Assembly (NCBI GenBank): GCA_002049795.1
Contig: MUKC01000004.1
Span: 1 to 64,000 of the forward strand
Direction: 5' to 3'
From: Desulfobacca sp. 4484_104
GTDB taxonomy: Bacteria; Desulfobacterota; Desulfobaccia; Desulfobaccales; Desulfobaccaceae
Length of the DNA: 64,000 bases
Program-made: the position numbers and the translations under genes
In this document: positions 8,129-17,463 of the stretch, piece after piece
How the letters are laid out: each line of letters opens with the position of its first letter
How positions within the stretch are numbered: the stretch's first letter is position 1
Notes under the pieces: generated by a model
Databases searched by the model: none
What the model was told of the DNA's origin: nothing
What the model saw: the letters and a program-made list of their open reading frames with translations, nothing else

Positions 8129-10798
8129 TTAACGCCGTGAGCCTTTCTTTTTCCGGTTGGCGGTTTCCCGCTTCTGGGCTTTTTTCTGTTTCTGGGCCGC
8201 CAGCTCGATGACCTTCTCCTTTTTGATTACCACTTTTTTAGTTTCTTGGCGCCAGCCATAGATGATCGGACTGGCCACAAATACCGAGGAATAGGAGCCA
8301 ACCATCACCCCGAGCAACAGCGCCAAGGCAAAATCATGGATTACCAGGCCTCCGAACAGGAGCAGGGCCAGCAACACTAAGATCACCGTGAGGGAGGTAA
8401 CAATGGTCCGGCTCAAGACCTCATTAATGCTGTTGTTTAGGGTGTTATACAAGCTTTCCCGCCGCCGGCCCAGGTTTTCCCGGATGCGATCAAAGACCAC
8501 CACGGTGTCGGTGAGGGAGTAACCGGCCAGGGTCAGCAGGGCGGTGACCACCAGGAGGGAAATCTCTTTATTTAAAAGATAAAAGATTCCCAAGACGGCC
8601 AAGACATCATGAAAAGTGGCGGTAGCGGCGGCGATCCCGAAAATCAATTCAAAACGCCAGGCCAGATAAAGGATGATGCCGATTAAGGAGATGCCGATGG
8701 CCAGCAAGGCGCGGTTGCGCAAATATTTGCTAACTGAAGCCCCGATTTCGGAAGTGCCCTCGATTTTAAAGCTATTGCCAGATATACTCTGATTGAGCAC
8801 CGCGCTCATGTCCTCGGCCATCTGGCCCACTGATGCGTCGGATTTTTTTAGCTTGACCATCAGACCGCGGCCGCCCTCTATGGACTGGATTTCCGCCTGT
8901 TGCCAACCTTTTTCGGTTAGCGCCTGGCGGACTTCGTTTACCGTAAAGGGTTTCTGAGCTGTGAATTGCACCATGGCCCCGCCAGCAAAATCTACTCCCA
9001 GGTTGCCATGGCCGCGACCTAGTTGCACAAAGGCAAACAACCCTAAGAGACAGAGCACCGCCGACACTGCAAAGGCAATCTTCCGGTAGCCCATGAAGTT
9101 GATATGGGGCTGTTTGAAAAATTCCAGAAAAGACAGTTTCTGGAGCCAACGTTTGAACAGCAGGTAATCATAGACCACCCGGGTGCCGAATAGCGCGGTG
9201 AACAGATTGAGGGCAACGCCCAGACTGAGGGTCACCGCAAAGCCTTTAATCGGTCCGGTACCGAACAGAAATAACGCCATGGCGGTGATCAGGGTGGTCA
9301 CGTGGGAGTCGATGATGGTCCAGAAGGCCTTATCATAGCCGCCATCAATTCCGGACTTGAGGGGCTTGCCGGCATGAAATTCCTCACGCATGCGTTCATA
9401 AATGAGCACGTTGGAGTCCACCGCCATCCCCACCGACAGGATGATCCCGGCAATTCCAGGGAGGGTAAGGGTGGCATTAAACAGGGATAGGGCACCCATG
9501 ATCATGATGAGGTTGAGGATCAGGGCATAATTGGCTACCAAGCCGCTCAGCCGGTAATAAATAAACATGAACGCCACGACCAGGAGGGTTCCCAACAGGC
9601 CGGAGAAAATTCCTTTGTGAATAGAGTCCAGCCCCAGGGTAGGGCCGACGGTGATATTTTGGACGATCTTGACGCTGGCCGGTAAGGCCCCGGCCCGTAG
9701 GACAATGGCCAGGTCGGAGGCCTCTTCCGGGGTAAAGGAGCCGGTGATCTGACAGGTGCCACCGGAGATGCGCTCCTGGATCACCGGGGCGGATTGGACC
9801 ACATTGTCCAGGACGATAGCCAAGCGGCGCTTGACATTGGCCGCGGTAATTTGATCAAAACGCTTGGCTCCCAAACTATTAAAATCGACTAAGACCTCGG
9901 GTTCGTTGTAATCGCCGTAGCGCACCCGGGCCCCTTTAATAGCGGCACCGGTGAGCAAAACCTTTTTTTCCAGCAACAGCGAGCTCCATTTGATGCTGCC
10001 GGTCTGGCGATCGACACTCTTATATTTAAAAACTTCGGTGTTTGGGGGGATCTTATCGGCCAGGACGCGATTGAGTTCTTCATGGCTGTAACCCGGCTTC
10101 AAGCGACCGTCGGCCAGCGCCTGCTCGATCAATTCATCTAGATTAATCTGGGTCTGGTCATCTACTAATTTAAATTCCAGTTGCGCGGTCTTGCCGATCA
10201 GATCCATGGCCCGCTGGGGGTCCTGAATACCCGGCAGTTGGACGACGATCTGATAGGCCCCTAAAATGGTCTGCGGAGCAATTACCGGCTCCCGGACCCC
10301 GAACTGATCAATACGGTTGCGCAGCACTTCCAGACTCTGGGCCTGGGTGCGCTTTTCTAAATCTTTCCGCTCGCTTTCCCGCAGGTCCAGCAGATATTTG
10401 ACACTGGTTCCTTGCCGTTGGGTGCTTTTAACCTCTAATTGGCTGAACTCGTCTTTGAGCAAGCGGTTAAAAACCGCCTGTTCATCCTGGTTTAAGAGCG
10501 TCACCGCCAGGTTTTCCTGGGATACCGCCCCGATCTGCAGGGACAAGCCCCGTTTTTCGGCCAGTTCTTTGAGGTCCTGAGAACTCATGGACAGGAAATT
10601 TTGTACCGCCTGCTCCATGTCCACTTGCAGGATGAGGTGCATGCCGCCTTTTAGATCAAGTCCCAGGTTAATGCCGCGGCCCACATAGGTTTGCCACCAG
10701 CTCGGTAACCGGTCAGTAAAAGACGGCAACACAAAGGCTATTGAAGCCACAGTCAGAATTAATAAAAATAAGAATTTTAGGCGGATTTTTCTCAACAT
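8129..10798 (-). CDS. secDF: fused protein-export membrane protein SecD-SecF
   Basis: 889 residues. The SecD half (about 1-550) has an N-terminal membrane segment, the motif GINLGLDLKGGMHLILQVD, a large periplasmic domain, and the five-helix RND-type block beginning near TVGPTLGLDSI. The SecF half follows: HINFMGYRKIAFAVSAVLCLLG, then LGVDFAGGAMVQF, then a second RND block with SLTDTVVVFDRIREN. SecDF uses proton or sodium gradient to pull translocated proteins out of SecYEG. SecD and SecF are separate genes in many proteobacteria, so a single fused chain here is notable. The C-terminus is lysine-rich. yajC is absent next to it. Confidence 0.95.
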   Translation of the reverse strand: MLRKIRLKFLFLLILTVASIAFVLPSFTDRLPSWWQTYVGRGINLGLDLKGGMHLILQVDMEQAVQNFLSMSSQDLKELAEKRGLSLQIGAVSQENLAVTLLNQDEQAVFNRLLKDEFSQLEVKSTQRQGTSVKYLLDLRESERKDLEKRTQAQSLEVLRNRIDQFGVREPVIAPQTILGAYQIVVQLPGIQDPQRAMDLIGKTAQLEFKLVDDQTQINLDELIEQALADGRLKPGYSHEELNRVLADKIPPNTEVFKYKSVDRQTGSIKWSSLLLEKKVLLTGAAIKGARVRYGDYNEPEVLVDFNSLGAKRFDQITAANVKRRLAIVLDNVVQSAPVIQERISGGTCQITGSFTPEEASDLAIVLRAGALPASVKIVQNITVGPTLGLDSIHKGIFSGLLGTLLVVAFMFIYYRLSGLVANYALILNLIMIMGALSLFNATLTLPGIAGIILSVGMAVDSNVLIYERMREEFHAGKPLKSGIDGGYDKAFWTIIDSHVTTLITAMALFLFGTGPIKGFAVTLSLGVALNLFTALFGTRVVYDYLLFKRWLQKLSFLEFFKQPHINFMGYRKIAFAVSAVLCLLGLFAFVQLGRGHGNLGVDFAGGAMVQFTAQKPFTVNEVRQALTEKGWQQAEIQSIEGGRGLMVKLKKSDASVGQMAEDMSAVLNQSISGNSFKIEGTSEIGASVSKYLRNRALLAIGISLIGIILYLAWRFELIFGIAAATATFHDVLAVLGIFYLLNKEISLLVVTALLTLAGYSLTDTVVVFDRIRENLGRRRESLYNTLNNSINEVLSRTIVTSLTVILVLLALLLFGGLVIHDFALALLLGVMVGSYSSVFVASPIIYGWRQETKKVVIKKEKVIELAAQKQKKAQKRETANRKKKGSRR

Positions 10799-10848
10799 GT
10801 TATAAACTCCTGAGCCGAACCCCCGCCCCTTTGGGTCGTTTCGAGGGT

Positions 10849-11493
10849 CTAACGAGACCAGTAAAAGATCTCTTCCGGCAGTTTAATACAGGTCAGGTAG
10901 TTGCCATAGACGGCGCCGGTATCAATGCCGATCTTATTGGGCCAGATAAAGGGCTTGGGAAAGGGGGTATGGCCAAAGATCACCCGTTTGCCGAAGTCAT
11001 CTAAACAACTGAGAAATTCTTCACGGATCCACAGGACATCGTCTTCCTGCTGCTCGGCCAGGGGAATACCGGGCTTGAGGCCGCCATGCACAAAGATGTA
11101 ATCCTCGGTTTCATAGATCATTTGTAATTGCTGAAAAAATTCCTCATGGTCGGGCGGCAATCGCCAGGGATGATTTCTCCAATCTTTGCCCCAGTAACTC
11201 TCCAACGTAGATCTACCCCCATTAATGAGAAAGAGGAGTTGATTTTCACCCTGTAAAAAGTCCAGGAACATACGTTCGTGGTTGCCCATCAGAAAGATGA
11301 TATGCTCCGGCGGGTAATTATTCTTAAGATTGATGAGGTAATCGACCACGCCCCGCGAGTTTGGGCCGCGGTCAATATAATCGCCGATGAAGATCAGCTT
11401 ATGGTGATCGAGGTCAGGTCTAACTTTGGCCATCAAACGTTTCAGATGTCCTAAACAGCCATGGATATCGCCGATGGCATAGATTTGCGACAA
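10849..11493 (-). CDS. serine/threonine protein phosphatase-type metallophosphoesterase
   Basis: 214 residues with the full PPP-family signature: GDIHG (8-12), GDYIDRGPNS (about 37-46) and GNHERM (about 70). These residues bind two metal ions and the phosphate. The size fits bacterial PrpA/PrpB-like phosphatases, and diadenosine-tetraphosphatase-like activity is a possible alternative. It lies in a minus-strand series, nine bases after the radical SAM gene and 50 bases before secDF. The target is unknown. Confidence 0.88.
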   Translation of the reverse strand: MSQIYAIGDIHGCLGHLKRLMAKVRPDLDHHKLIFIGDYIDRGPNSRGVVDYLINLKNNYPPEHIIFLMGNHERMFLDFLQGENQLLFLINGGRSTLESYWGKDWRNHPWRLPPDHEEFFQQLQMIYETEDYIFVHGGLKPGIPLAEQQEDDVLWIREEFLSCLDDFGKRVIFGHTPFPKPFIWPNKIGIDTGAVYGNYLTCIKLPEEIFYWSR

Positions 11494-11502
11494 CTCAGGC
11501 TC

Positions 11503-12438
11503 CTACAGCCAACGGAATAGTTTGTTGCGCTGATCCAAGCGGGTCAGTCCGGCTTCCCGCGCCTGTTTTTGGGCCTCAAGATGCTCTAGCCCGGTAAGGA
11601 AGCGATTTAACGATGGATGTTCACTGGCCCGTCCGCAAGGCCGATATTGACCCATGACGTTGACATAGGTGTTAGGTGAAATTTCCTCAGCCAAAAACTT
11701 CATAATCTCTCGCGTCCCGGCCAGACCGTCCGGCAAGACCAGATGCCGAACCAACAGACCGCGGTAGGCGATACCCTCTTCATCCATCACCAGGTCCCCG
11801 ACCTGGCGGTGCATTTCTTTTAAGGCAGCCCGCGCCACTTCCGGGTAATCCGGGGCGACGGTCAGTTGCGCCGCGAGTTGGGCATCCCAGAACTTGAAGT
11901 CCGGCATATAAATGTCAATCACCCCATCCAGGAGCTTCAGGGTCGGCACCGCGTCGTAGCCGCCCGAGTTATAGACCAGGGGGAGGTGCAGACCGCCGCG
12001 GATGGCCGGCGGCAGGGCCGCCAGAATCATCGGCACCTGGTGGGTGGGCGTCACAAAATTTATATTATGGCAGCCCCGGCGTTGCAGAGCAAGCATAATC
12101 GCCGCCAGATTTTCTATAGAGATTATAGTACCTTCACCACCATGACTGATCTCCCAGTTCTGACAAAAGATGCAAAAGAGATTACAGTTGGTGAAGAAGA
12201 TCGTCCCGGAGCCATGCTTTCCGACCAGGGGGTCTTCCTCGCCGAAGTGCGGGCTATAGCTGGAAATTATGGGTTTATCGCCGGTGCGGCAGATACCCAG
12301 CTCGCCGTGCAAGCGATCGACGTGGCAATGGTGCGGGCAGATTTCGCACTGGGACATGATCTCATACGCGGCACTGATGCGCTGCTCCAGGATGCCCTGG
12401 CGGTAGGTCTCTAAGTAGGCAGGTTCCCACTCATTCAT
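11503..12438 (-). CDS. radical SAM protein, pyruvate formate-lyase-activating-enzyme-like
   Basis: 311 residues. The SAM-cluster motif is C-x3-C-x2-C at Cys85, Cys89 and Cys92 (TNCNLFCIFCQNWEISHG). An N-terminal set Cys31, Cys34, Cys38 and Cys50 (CEICPHHCHV then GICR) suggests a second metal site. This pattern is the PflX/COG1313 group of uncharacterised radical SAM enzymes rather than classical PflA. Its start overlaps the stop of the helicase gene by four bases (ATGA), so it is translationally coupled. No glycyl radical enzyme is adjacent, so the substrate is open. Confidence 0.85.
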   Translation of the reverse strand: MNEWEPAYLETYRQGILEQRISAAYEIMSQCEICPHHCHVDRLHGELGICRTGDKPIISSYSPHFGEEDPLVGKHGSGTIFFTNCNLFCIFCQNWEISHGGEGTIISIENLAAIMLALQRRGCHNINFVTPTHQVPMILAALPPAIRGGLHLPLVYNSGGYDAVPTLKLLDGVIDIYMPDFKFWDAQLAAQLTVAPDYPEVARAALKEMHRQVGDLVMDEEGIAYRGLLVRHLVLPDGLAGTREIMKFLAEEISPNTYVNVMGQYRPCGRASEHPSLNRFLTGLEHLEAQKQAREAGLTRLDQRNKLFRWL

Positions 12439-14411
12439 GGGTCGATCCTCATCTTGGTCAGGATCCGATCCGGCAAGTCCTGGACAAAGCGGGAGACCTC
12501 GTTATAGGTGGTCCCTAAATATCTATTATAACTGACCGCGGGGAAAAGGATAAATAAGTAATGCCGGGCCCGGGTGGTGGCCACATACATCAACCGCCGT
12601 TCTTCCTCCAGGTCTTCCTCGTTATCCTGCGAATAGCTGGAGGGAAAGCGCCCTTCCGCGGCCCAGATAATAAACACCGCCTCCCACTCCAGGCCCTTGG
12701 CGGAATGGATGGTGGACAGGTTCAGATAGTCCCCCCGTTCCTGGGTGACATCGGCCAGACTGGTCGGCGGCTCCAGCGTAAGGTCGTTTAACAGATTCCC
12801 CAGTTGCCGGTAACGGGCGGTAATGGTCACCAGATGTTCCAGGTCCCGGAAACGTTTGGGATAATCGTCAAAACGGGTCTTCAAGATCGGCTCATAATGC
12901 GTCAGGGCCAGGTTGAGCTGGGTAGCCGGGCTGAGCGTCGGCTCGTTCAATTGGGCCAAAAGTTCGGCCAATGACTTGAGACCCTGCTTGGAACCTTTCT
13001 GGGCATTCAGCCAGGCCAGGGCTGAGGGTAGGGTAAAGTCCTCCTGCTTCAGCAGGGTCAGCAATTTCTGGCTGGTTTTTTTGCCCACCCCCGGAACCAG
13101 TTGTAACAATCGGTTCCAACTGATGGGATCGCGGGGATTGGCCACCACCCGCAGATAAGATAACAGGTCCTTGATATGGGCGCTTTCCATGAATTTAAAG
13201 CCGCCGAACTTCATGAACGGCACCTGGTGCCGCAGCAGTTCAATCTCCAGATCAAAGGAATGAAAGGCGGCTCGAAACAACACCGCCATCTGGTGGAGCG
13301 CCACCCCTTGCTCCTGGAGTTCGGCGACCAGATTGCAGACCAGTTGGGACTGCTCGTTTTCGCTGCCCGTCCTTAAGAGGTGTGGTTTAGGGCCTTCTTT
13401 CTTCCGGGTGAACAGGCACTTGGTATATTTCTCGCGTGCCTGGGCGATGATGGTATTGGTCAGATCCAGAATCGGTTGGGTGCTGCGGTAATTCTCCTCT
13501 AATTTGATGATCTGGGTGCCGGGAAACAGGCGCGGGAAATCTATGATATTCCTAAAGTTGGCGCCTCGGAAGGAATAGATCGACTGCGAGTCGTCCCCCA
13601 CCGCCATGACATTATTATGACAAAAGGCCAGCAGCCGCACCAGTTCCGCTTGCAGCCGGTTGGTATCCTGGTATTCATCGACCATGATGTAGCGATAACG
13701 TTCCGATAGGGTCTGGCGCAGGTCGGGATGCTCTTCGAGCAGACGCTTGCCCTCCACCAACAGGTCATCGTAATCGAGTAGCTGATGCTCCCGTTTATGA
13801 CGCTGGTAAAGTTGATAAAGCTGGTGCAACAACCCGGTCTGAGGCTCAAATTGCGGATAATTTTGGGCCAACAGAGTTTCCAGGGGAAGATTTTTGTTGA
13901 CTATAGCCCCGAACAGTTCGGCGATGGTCTCCTTGCGAGGGAACTGGCCGGGACCAGCCTTAATCTTTAAAGGTTCGCGCAGCAGTCGCAGCAGATCCCC
14001 CTGGTCGCTGCGGTCTAAGATGGTAAAGCCGGACTCATAGCCCAGGCGGTTGCCGTAGCGCCGCAGCCAGCGATGGCAGACGGAATGGAAGGTGCCCCCC
14101 ACCACTTCATGGAGCTGCCGATCAATCAGGTACGCGGCCCGGGACAGCATTTCCTGAGAGGCCTTGCGAGTAAAGGTGAGCAGCAGAATGGCCCAGGGCG
14201 GCACTCCCGATTCCACCAGATAGGCCAGGCGATACACCAGAGTCCGGGTCTTACCGCTGCCCGCCCCGGCTATTACCAACACCGGCCCTTCCCGGGTGGT
14301 CACCGCCTCATATTGGGCCGGATTAAGCTCCCGGCGATAATCGATGGCTGGTGCCAAGGGCGGGGTCACTGCTTGGTCTTCTAAGGTGGTCAAGGACTTC
14401 AGATTTTTCAT
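12435..14411 (-). CDS. UvrD/Rep-type ATP-dependent DNA helicase
   Basis: 658-residue superfamily 1A 3'-5' helicase. Visible motifs are Q-motif LNPAQYEAVT (29-38), Walker A VIAGAGSGKTRT (47-58), motif II VDEYQDTN, motif III GDDSQSIYSFRGA, motif IV EENYRST, and motif V/VI STIHSAKGLEWEAVFI and RRLMYVATTRARH. It is a little shorter than UvrD/PcrA (about 720) and lacks their long C-terminal tail, so a Rep-like or PcrA-like role in repair or replication restart fits. It overlaps cobA-hemD upstream and the radical SAM gene downstream by ATGA junctions. Confidence 0.93.
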   Translation of the reverse strand: MKNLKSLTTLEDQAVTPPLAPAIDYRRELNPAQYEAVTTREGPVLVIAGAGSGKTRTLVYRLAYLVESGVPPWAILLLTFTRKASQEMLSRAAYLIDRQLHEVVGGTFHSVCHRWLRRYGNRLGYESGFTILDRSDQGDLLRLLREPLKIKAGPGQFPRKETIAELFGAIVNKNLPLETLLAQNYPQFEPQTGLLHQLYQLYQRHKREHQLLDYDDLLVEGKRLLEEHPDLRQTLSERYRYIMVDEYQDTNRLQAELVRLLAFCHNNVMAVGDDSQSIYSFRGANFRNIIDFPRLFPGTQIIKLEENYRSTQPILDLTNTIIAQAREKYTKCLFTRKKEGPKPHLLRTGSENEQSQLVCNLVAELQEQGVALHQMAVLFRAAFHSFDLEIELLRHQVPFMKFGGFKFMESAHIKDLLSYLRVVANPRDPISWNRLLQLVPGVGKKTSQKLLTLLKQEDFTLPSALAWLNAQKGSKQGLKSLAELLAQLNEPTLSPATQLNLALTHYEPILKTRFDDYPKRFRDLEHLVTITARYRQLGNLLNDLTLEPPTSLADVTQERGDYLNLSTIHSAKGLEWEAVFIIWAAEGRFPSSYSQDNEEDLEEERRLMYVATTRARHYLFILFPAVSYNRYLGTTYNEVSRFVQDLPDRILTKMRIDP

Positions 14412-15946
14412 TTCGAACTCTTGGTGAAATAGGCCACGATCGCCGCACTCAGGGCCGGAATCGTGTAAGTCTGGGGCTGAATCTGGGCCTTTAGGCCATA
14501 TCTTTCCAAGGTTTGCGCGGTAATCGGGCCGATGGCCGCAATTACCGCAGGGGCTGCCAGTTCCGAAAAACGCGCCTCGCCGACCAGGGCGGCAAAATTG
14601 GTTACCGTGGAAGAACTGGTAAAGGTCAAAACATCCACCTGGCCTTGCTGAAAACTGGCCTCGACATCGGGGGGCAAACCCGGTCCCGGAACGGTCTTAT
14701 AGGCGGCGACGACATCCACCAAGGCTCCCCGTTTTTCCAATTCCTGGGGCAATACTTCCCGCGCTATCTGGGCCCGGGGCAGCAGAATCAGACTGCCGGG
14801 GCGGATCTGCGGGCCCAGACTGGCTACCAAGCCCTCGGCCCGATAGTCCGTGGGTACACAATCCGCCACCAGACTGTATTCCCGTAAAGCCTGAGCGGTA
14901 GCCGCGCCGATGGCGGCAATTTTCAGACCGCCCAAGGCCCGCACATCCTGCCCGGACTGGAACAGCCGGGTCATAAAGGCCTTGACCCCATTGGTGCTGG
15001 TCAGAATCAACCAGTCATAGCGGGAGAGTTGTCCTAAGGCGTTGTCCAGGCCAGCATAGCTGTCCGGAGGTTGCATCTGGATGGTCGGAACCTCGATACA
15101 GGTGGCACCTTGTTCCGCCAACAGTTTGACAAAGGCGCTGGTCTGATCCCGGGACCGGGTCACCACCACCCGTTTGCCCGACAGGGGCCGGGTTTCGAAC
15201 CAGTTGAGCTTGGGGCGCAGTTCTACCACCCCGCCCACGACCAGCACCGCCGGGGGCTTGATTCCCGCGGCCTGGGCTAAGGTAGCAATATTCCCCAGGG
15301 TGCCGCAGACCGTGCGCTGGGCCGGGGTAGTCCCCTGCTGAATCACCGCGGCCGGGGTCTGCGCCAGTTTGCCATGAGCTTGTAATTGTTCGGTGATTTC
15401 GGCCAGGTTTTTTACCCCCATCAGAAAGACCAGGGTGCCGGGGCTGTGCGCCAGAATCTCCCAGGGGATGGCGCTCTCTGGTTTGCTGGGGTCTTCGTGG
15501 CCGGTGATCAAGGACGCCAGAGAGGCATAGCGCCGATGGGTCAGCGGGATCCCGGCGTAGGCCGGGACCGCTACCGCTGAGCTGATTCCCGGCACCACCT
15601 CAAAAGCAATGCCGTGTTGGGCCAACTCCTCCGCTTCTTCGCCGCCGCGGCCAAAGATATAGGGGTCGCCGCCCTTGAGGCGCACGACTTTCAGACCGGC
15701 CTGGGCCTTGGCTACCAGCAACTGGTTGATCCTTTCCTGGCTCAGGGTGTGATCGCCGCCGCGTTTGCCCACATAAATGATCTCGGCCTCCGGCGGCGCG
15801 GCCGCCAGCAGGGTCTGATTGGCCAGATAATCATAGACCAGGCAGTCGGCCTGCTGGAGCACCTCCAAACCGCGCTGGGTGATCAGCCCGGGATCGCCCG
15901 GCCCGGCGCCCACCAAGTAGACTATGCCTTTAAGGTCTTTAACCAT
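14408..15946 (-). CDS. cobA-hemD: uroporphyrinogen-III C-methyltransferase / uroporphyrinogen-III synthase fusion
   Basis: 512-residue bifunctional enzyme of siroheme, heme and cobalamin synthesis. The N-terminal SUMT domain (about 1-245) has VYLVGAGPGDPGLIT, YVGKRGG, VVRLKGGDPYIFGRGGEE and PAYAGIPLTHR. The C-terminal HemD domain follows from about residue 255 (KRVVVTRSRDQ to AAIGPITAQTLERYGL). Start: reading could open 16 codons earlier at 15994, but those codons (TPRRQDAKTP) are encoded by the dispersed CGCCAAG repeat and overlap queH, so ATG 15946 is preferred. The corrinoid link suits the B12-dependent mutase elsewhere in the window. Confidence 0.95.
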   Translation of the reverse strand: MVKDLKGIVYLVGAGPGDPGLITQRGLEVLQQADCLVYDYLANQTLLAAAPPEAEIIYVGKRGGDHTLSQERINQLLVAKAQAGLKVVRLKGGDPYIFGRGGEEAEELAQHGIAFEVVPGISSAVAVPAYAGIPLTHRRYASLASLITGHEDPSKPESAIPWEILAHSPGTLVFLMGVKNLAEITEQLQAHGKLAQTPAAVIQQGTTPAQRTVCGTLGNIATLAQAAGIKPPAVLVVGGVVELRPKLNWFETRPLSGKRVVVTRSRDQTSAFVKLLAEQGATCIEVPTIQMQPPDSYAGLDNALGQLSRYDWLILTSTNGVKAFMTRLFQSGQDVRALGGLKIAAIGAATAQALREYSLVADCVPTDYRAEGLVASLGPQIRPGSLILLPRAQIAREVLPQELEKRGALVDVVAAYKTVPGPGLPPDVEASFQQGQVDVLTFTSSSTVTNFAALVGEARFSELAAPAVIAAIGPITAQTLERYGLKAQIQPQTYTIPALSAAIVAYFTKSSK

Positions 15947-15953
15947 TATTTTT

Positions 15954-16535
15954 TCACGCCAAGGCGTCTTGGCGTCTTGGCGTCTTGGCGTCATACTTTC
16001 TTTTCGCAGGGTGATAGTAGCGATCCCGTTCGCTGTAAATACAGCCGCAATAACTCTGCCGATAAAGCTGCAGCCGCTGCGATTCCTCTATGCCTTGCTT
16101 CCAGCCCGGACGAAAATCCTGATAGTAGAAGGGCACCCCCAATTCGCGGCCGACCTGCTCGCCGATCTCCCGGATCAGCTCATGTTGCTGTTGTTTGCTG
16201 TAGAGTAAGGTAGTGGTGAAGGCGTCAAACTTGCCATGCCGGGCCACATGGGCCGTGCCTTTTAAGCGCAGATGGTAACAGATGCGGCAACGCTGCTGTT
16301 CGCGAAAGACCATCAGGCGCAAGAATTCCTCCAGGTCATAACGCCGGTCCACGATCAGAGGGAGGCCGGAGCTGGCCGCGTAATCTTCCAGGGTGCTTAA
16401 CCGGCGGGCAAACTCCTGGTAGGGCTGAATATTCGGGTTATAAAAATAGCCGTGCACCTTCATCCCGGCGGCGCTGAGCTCCTGCCGCGGGTAAAGGGCG
16501 CACGGCGCGCAACAGATATGTAATAAAATTTTCAT
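15954..16535 (-). CDS. queH: epoxyqueuosine reductase QueH
   Basis: 193 residues of the DUF208/COG1636 family, the cobalamin-independent enzyme for the last step of queuosine synthesis. The cysteine pattern fits: ICCAPC (Cys8, Cys9, Cys12), CRICYHLRL near residue 85, and SYCGCIYSERDRY near residue 170; the latter cysteines plus His hold Fe-S and metal. The last 14 residues (KYDAKTPRRQDALA) are encoded by a copy of a dispersed intergenic repeat, so the natural C-terminus has been extended or replaced by repeat insertion. It lies seven bases after sucD on the same strand. Confidence 0.9.
   Translation of the reverse strand: MKILLHICCAPCALYPRQELSAAGMKVHGYFYNPNIQPYQEFARRLSTLEDYAASSGLPLIVDRRYDLEEFLRLMVFREQQRCRICYHLRLKGTAHVARHGKFDAFTTTLLYSKQQQHELIREIGEQVGRELGVPFYYQDFRPGWKQGIEESQRLQLYRQSYCGCIYSERDRYYHPAKRKYDAKTPRRQDALA
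15956..15996 (+). repeat. dispersed CGCCAAG/CTTGGCG repeat
   Basis: CACGCCAAGG followed by three tandem CGTCTTGG units between cobA and queH. CGCCAAG and CTTGGCG are complementary, so it folds as a hairpin. A second member with the same TTCACGCCAAGACGC opening lies at 50206-50279. It contributes the C-terminal codons of queH. Confidence 0.7.
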
Positions 16536-16542
16536 AAAACCA

Positions 16543-17415
16543 TCAAGTGCCCATCACCTTTTTACAGATCGCCCCCAATTCGCCGATATTGCGCACCACC
16601 GTGATCCCCGCGGCTTCCAGGGCGGCAATCTTATCCGCGGCCTTGCCGCTGCCCCCGGAGATGATCGCCCCGGCATGACCCATGCGTTTGCCCGGCGGCG
16701 CGGTCTGCCCAGCAATAAAGGCCACCACCGGCTTGTTGACTTCCGCCTTGATAAACGCCGCGGCCTCTTCTTCCGCGGTGCCGCCGATTTCGCCGATCAG
16801 CACCACCCCGCTGGTCTGGGGATCCGCCTGAAACAGCCGCAGCATATCAATAAAATTGGTGCCGATAATCGGATCGCCGCCGATGCCCACACAGGTGGAC
16901 TGCCCCAGATCCTGCAAAGTTAGCTGATAGACCGCTTCGTAGGTCAAAGTGCCGCTGCGCGACACCACCCCGATCGGACCGGGTTGATGAATCTGGCCGG
17001 GCATGATCCCCACCTTGGCCTGGCCCGGCGAGATGATGCCGGGGCAATTGGGGCCGATCAGTCGGATATCGGTGCCTTCCAGATAGCGGGCTACCTTCAC
17101 CATGTCCAGGGTGGGAATGCCCTCGGTAATGCAAACGATCACCTTGATCCCGGCCTCGGCAGCCTCCAGGATGGCATCGGCGGCAAAGGCCGGAGGCACA
17201 AAAATCATCGCAGTATTGGCCCCGGCCTGGGCCACCGCCTGCTTAACGGTGTTAAATACCGGGATGTCGTCCATGTGCTGACCGCCTTTGCCCGGCGTCA
17301 CCCCGGCGACCACGTTCGTGCCATATTCCACACACTGCCGGGTATGAAACGATCCTTCCTTGCCGGTAATCCCTTGCACCACCAGTCGAGTATCATTATT
17401 TACCAAAACGCTCAT
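16543..17415 (-). CDS. sucD: succinyl-CoA synthetase alpha subunit
   Basis: 290 residues. The CoA-binding Rossmann domain comes first ([15 protein letters not shown]), and the ligase domain carries the phospho-histidine in [17 protein letters not shown] (His near residue 247). Together with SucC it makes ATP or GTP from succinyl-CoA. Length equals the family norm. It follows sucC by 48 bases; the spacer has three GTTCAAG units. In this organism it would join the methylmalonyl-CoA/succinate route and the TCA cycle. Confidence 0.97.
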   Translation of the reverse strand: MSVLVNNDTRLVVQGITGKEGSFHTRQCVEYGTNVVAGVTPGKGGQHMDDIPVFNTVKQAVAQAGANTAMIFVPPAFAADAILEAAEAGIKVIVCITEGIPTLDMVKVARYLEGTDIRLIGPNCPGIISPGQAKVGIMPGQIHQPGPIGVVSRSGTLTYEAVYQLTLQDLGQSTCVGIGGDPIIGTNFIDMLRLFQADPQTSGVVLIGEIGGTAEEEAAAFIKAEVNKPVVAFIAGQTAPPGKRMGHAGAIISGGSGKAADKIAALEAAGITVVRNIGELGAICKKVMGT

Positions 17416-17463
17416 TTTGTCGCTTTCTGCTTAAATAGTTCAAGGTTCAAGGTTCAAAGTCCA

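Noticed and set aside
15956-15996. Short tandem units resembling a CRISPR array
   Set aside because: Units are eight bases with no unique spacers; this is a palindromic extragenic repeat. No CRISPR array or cas gene is present in the window.
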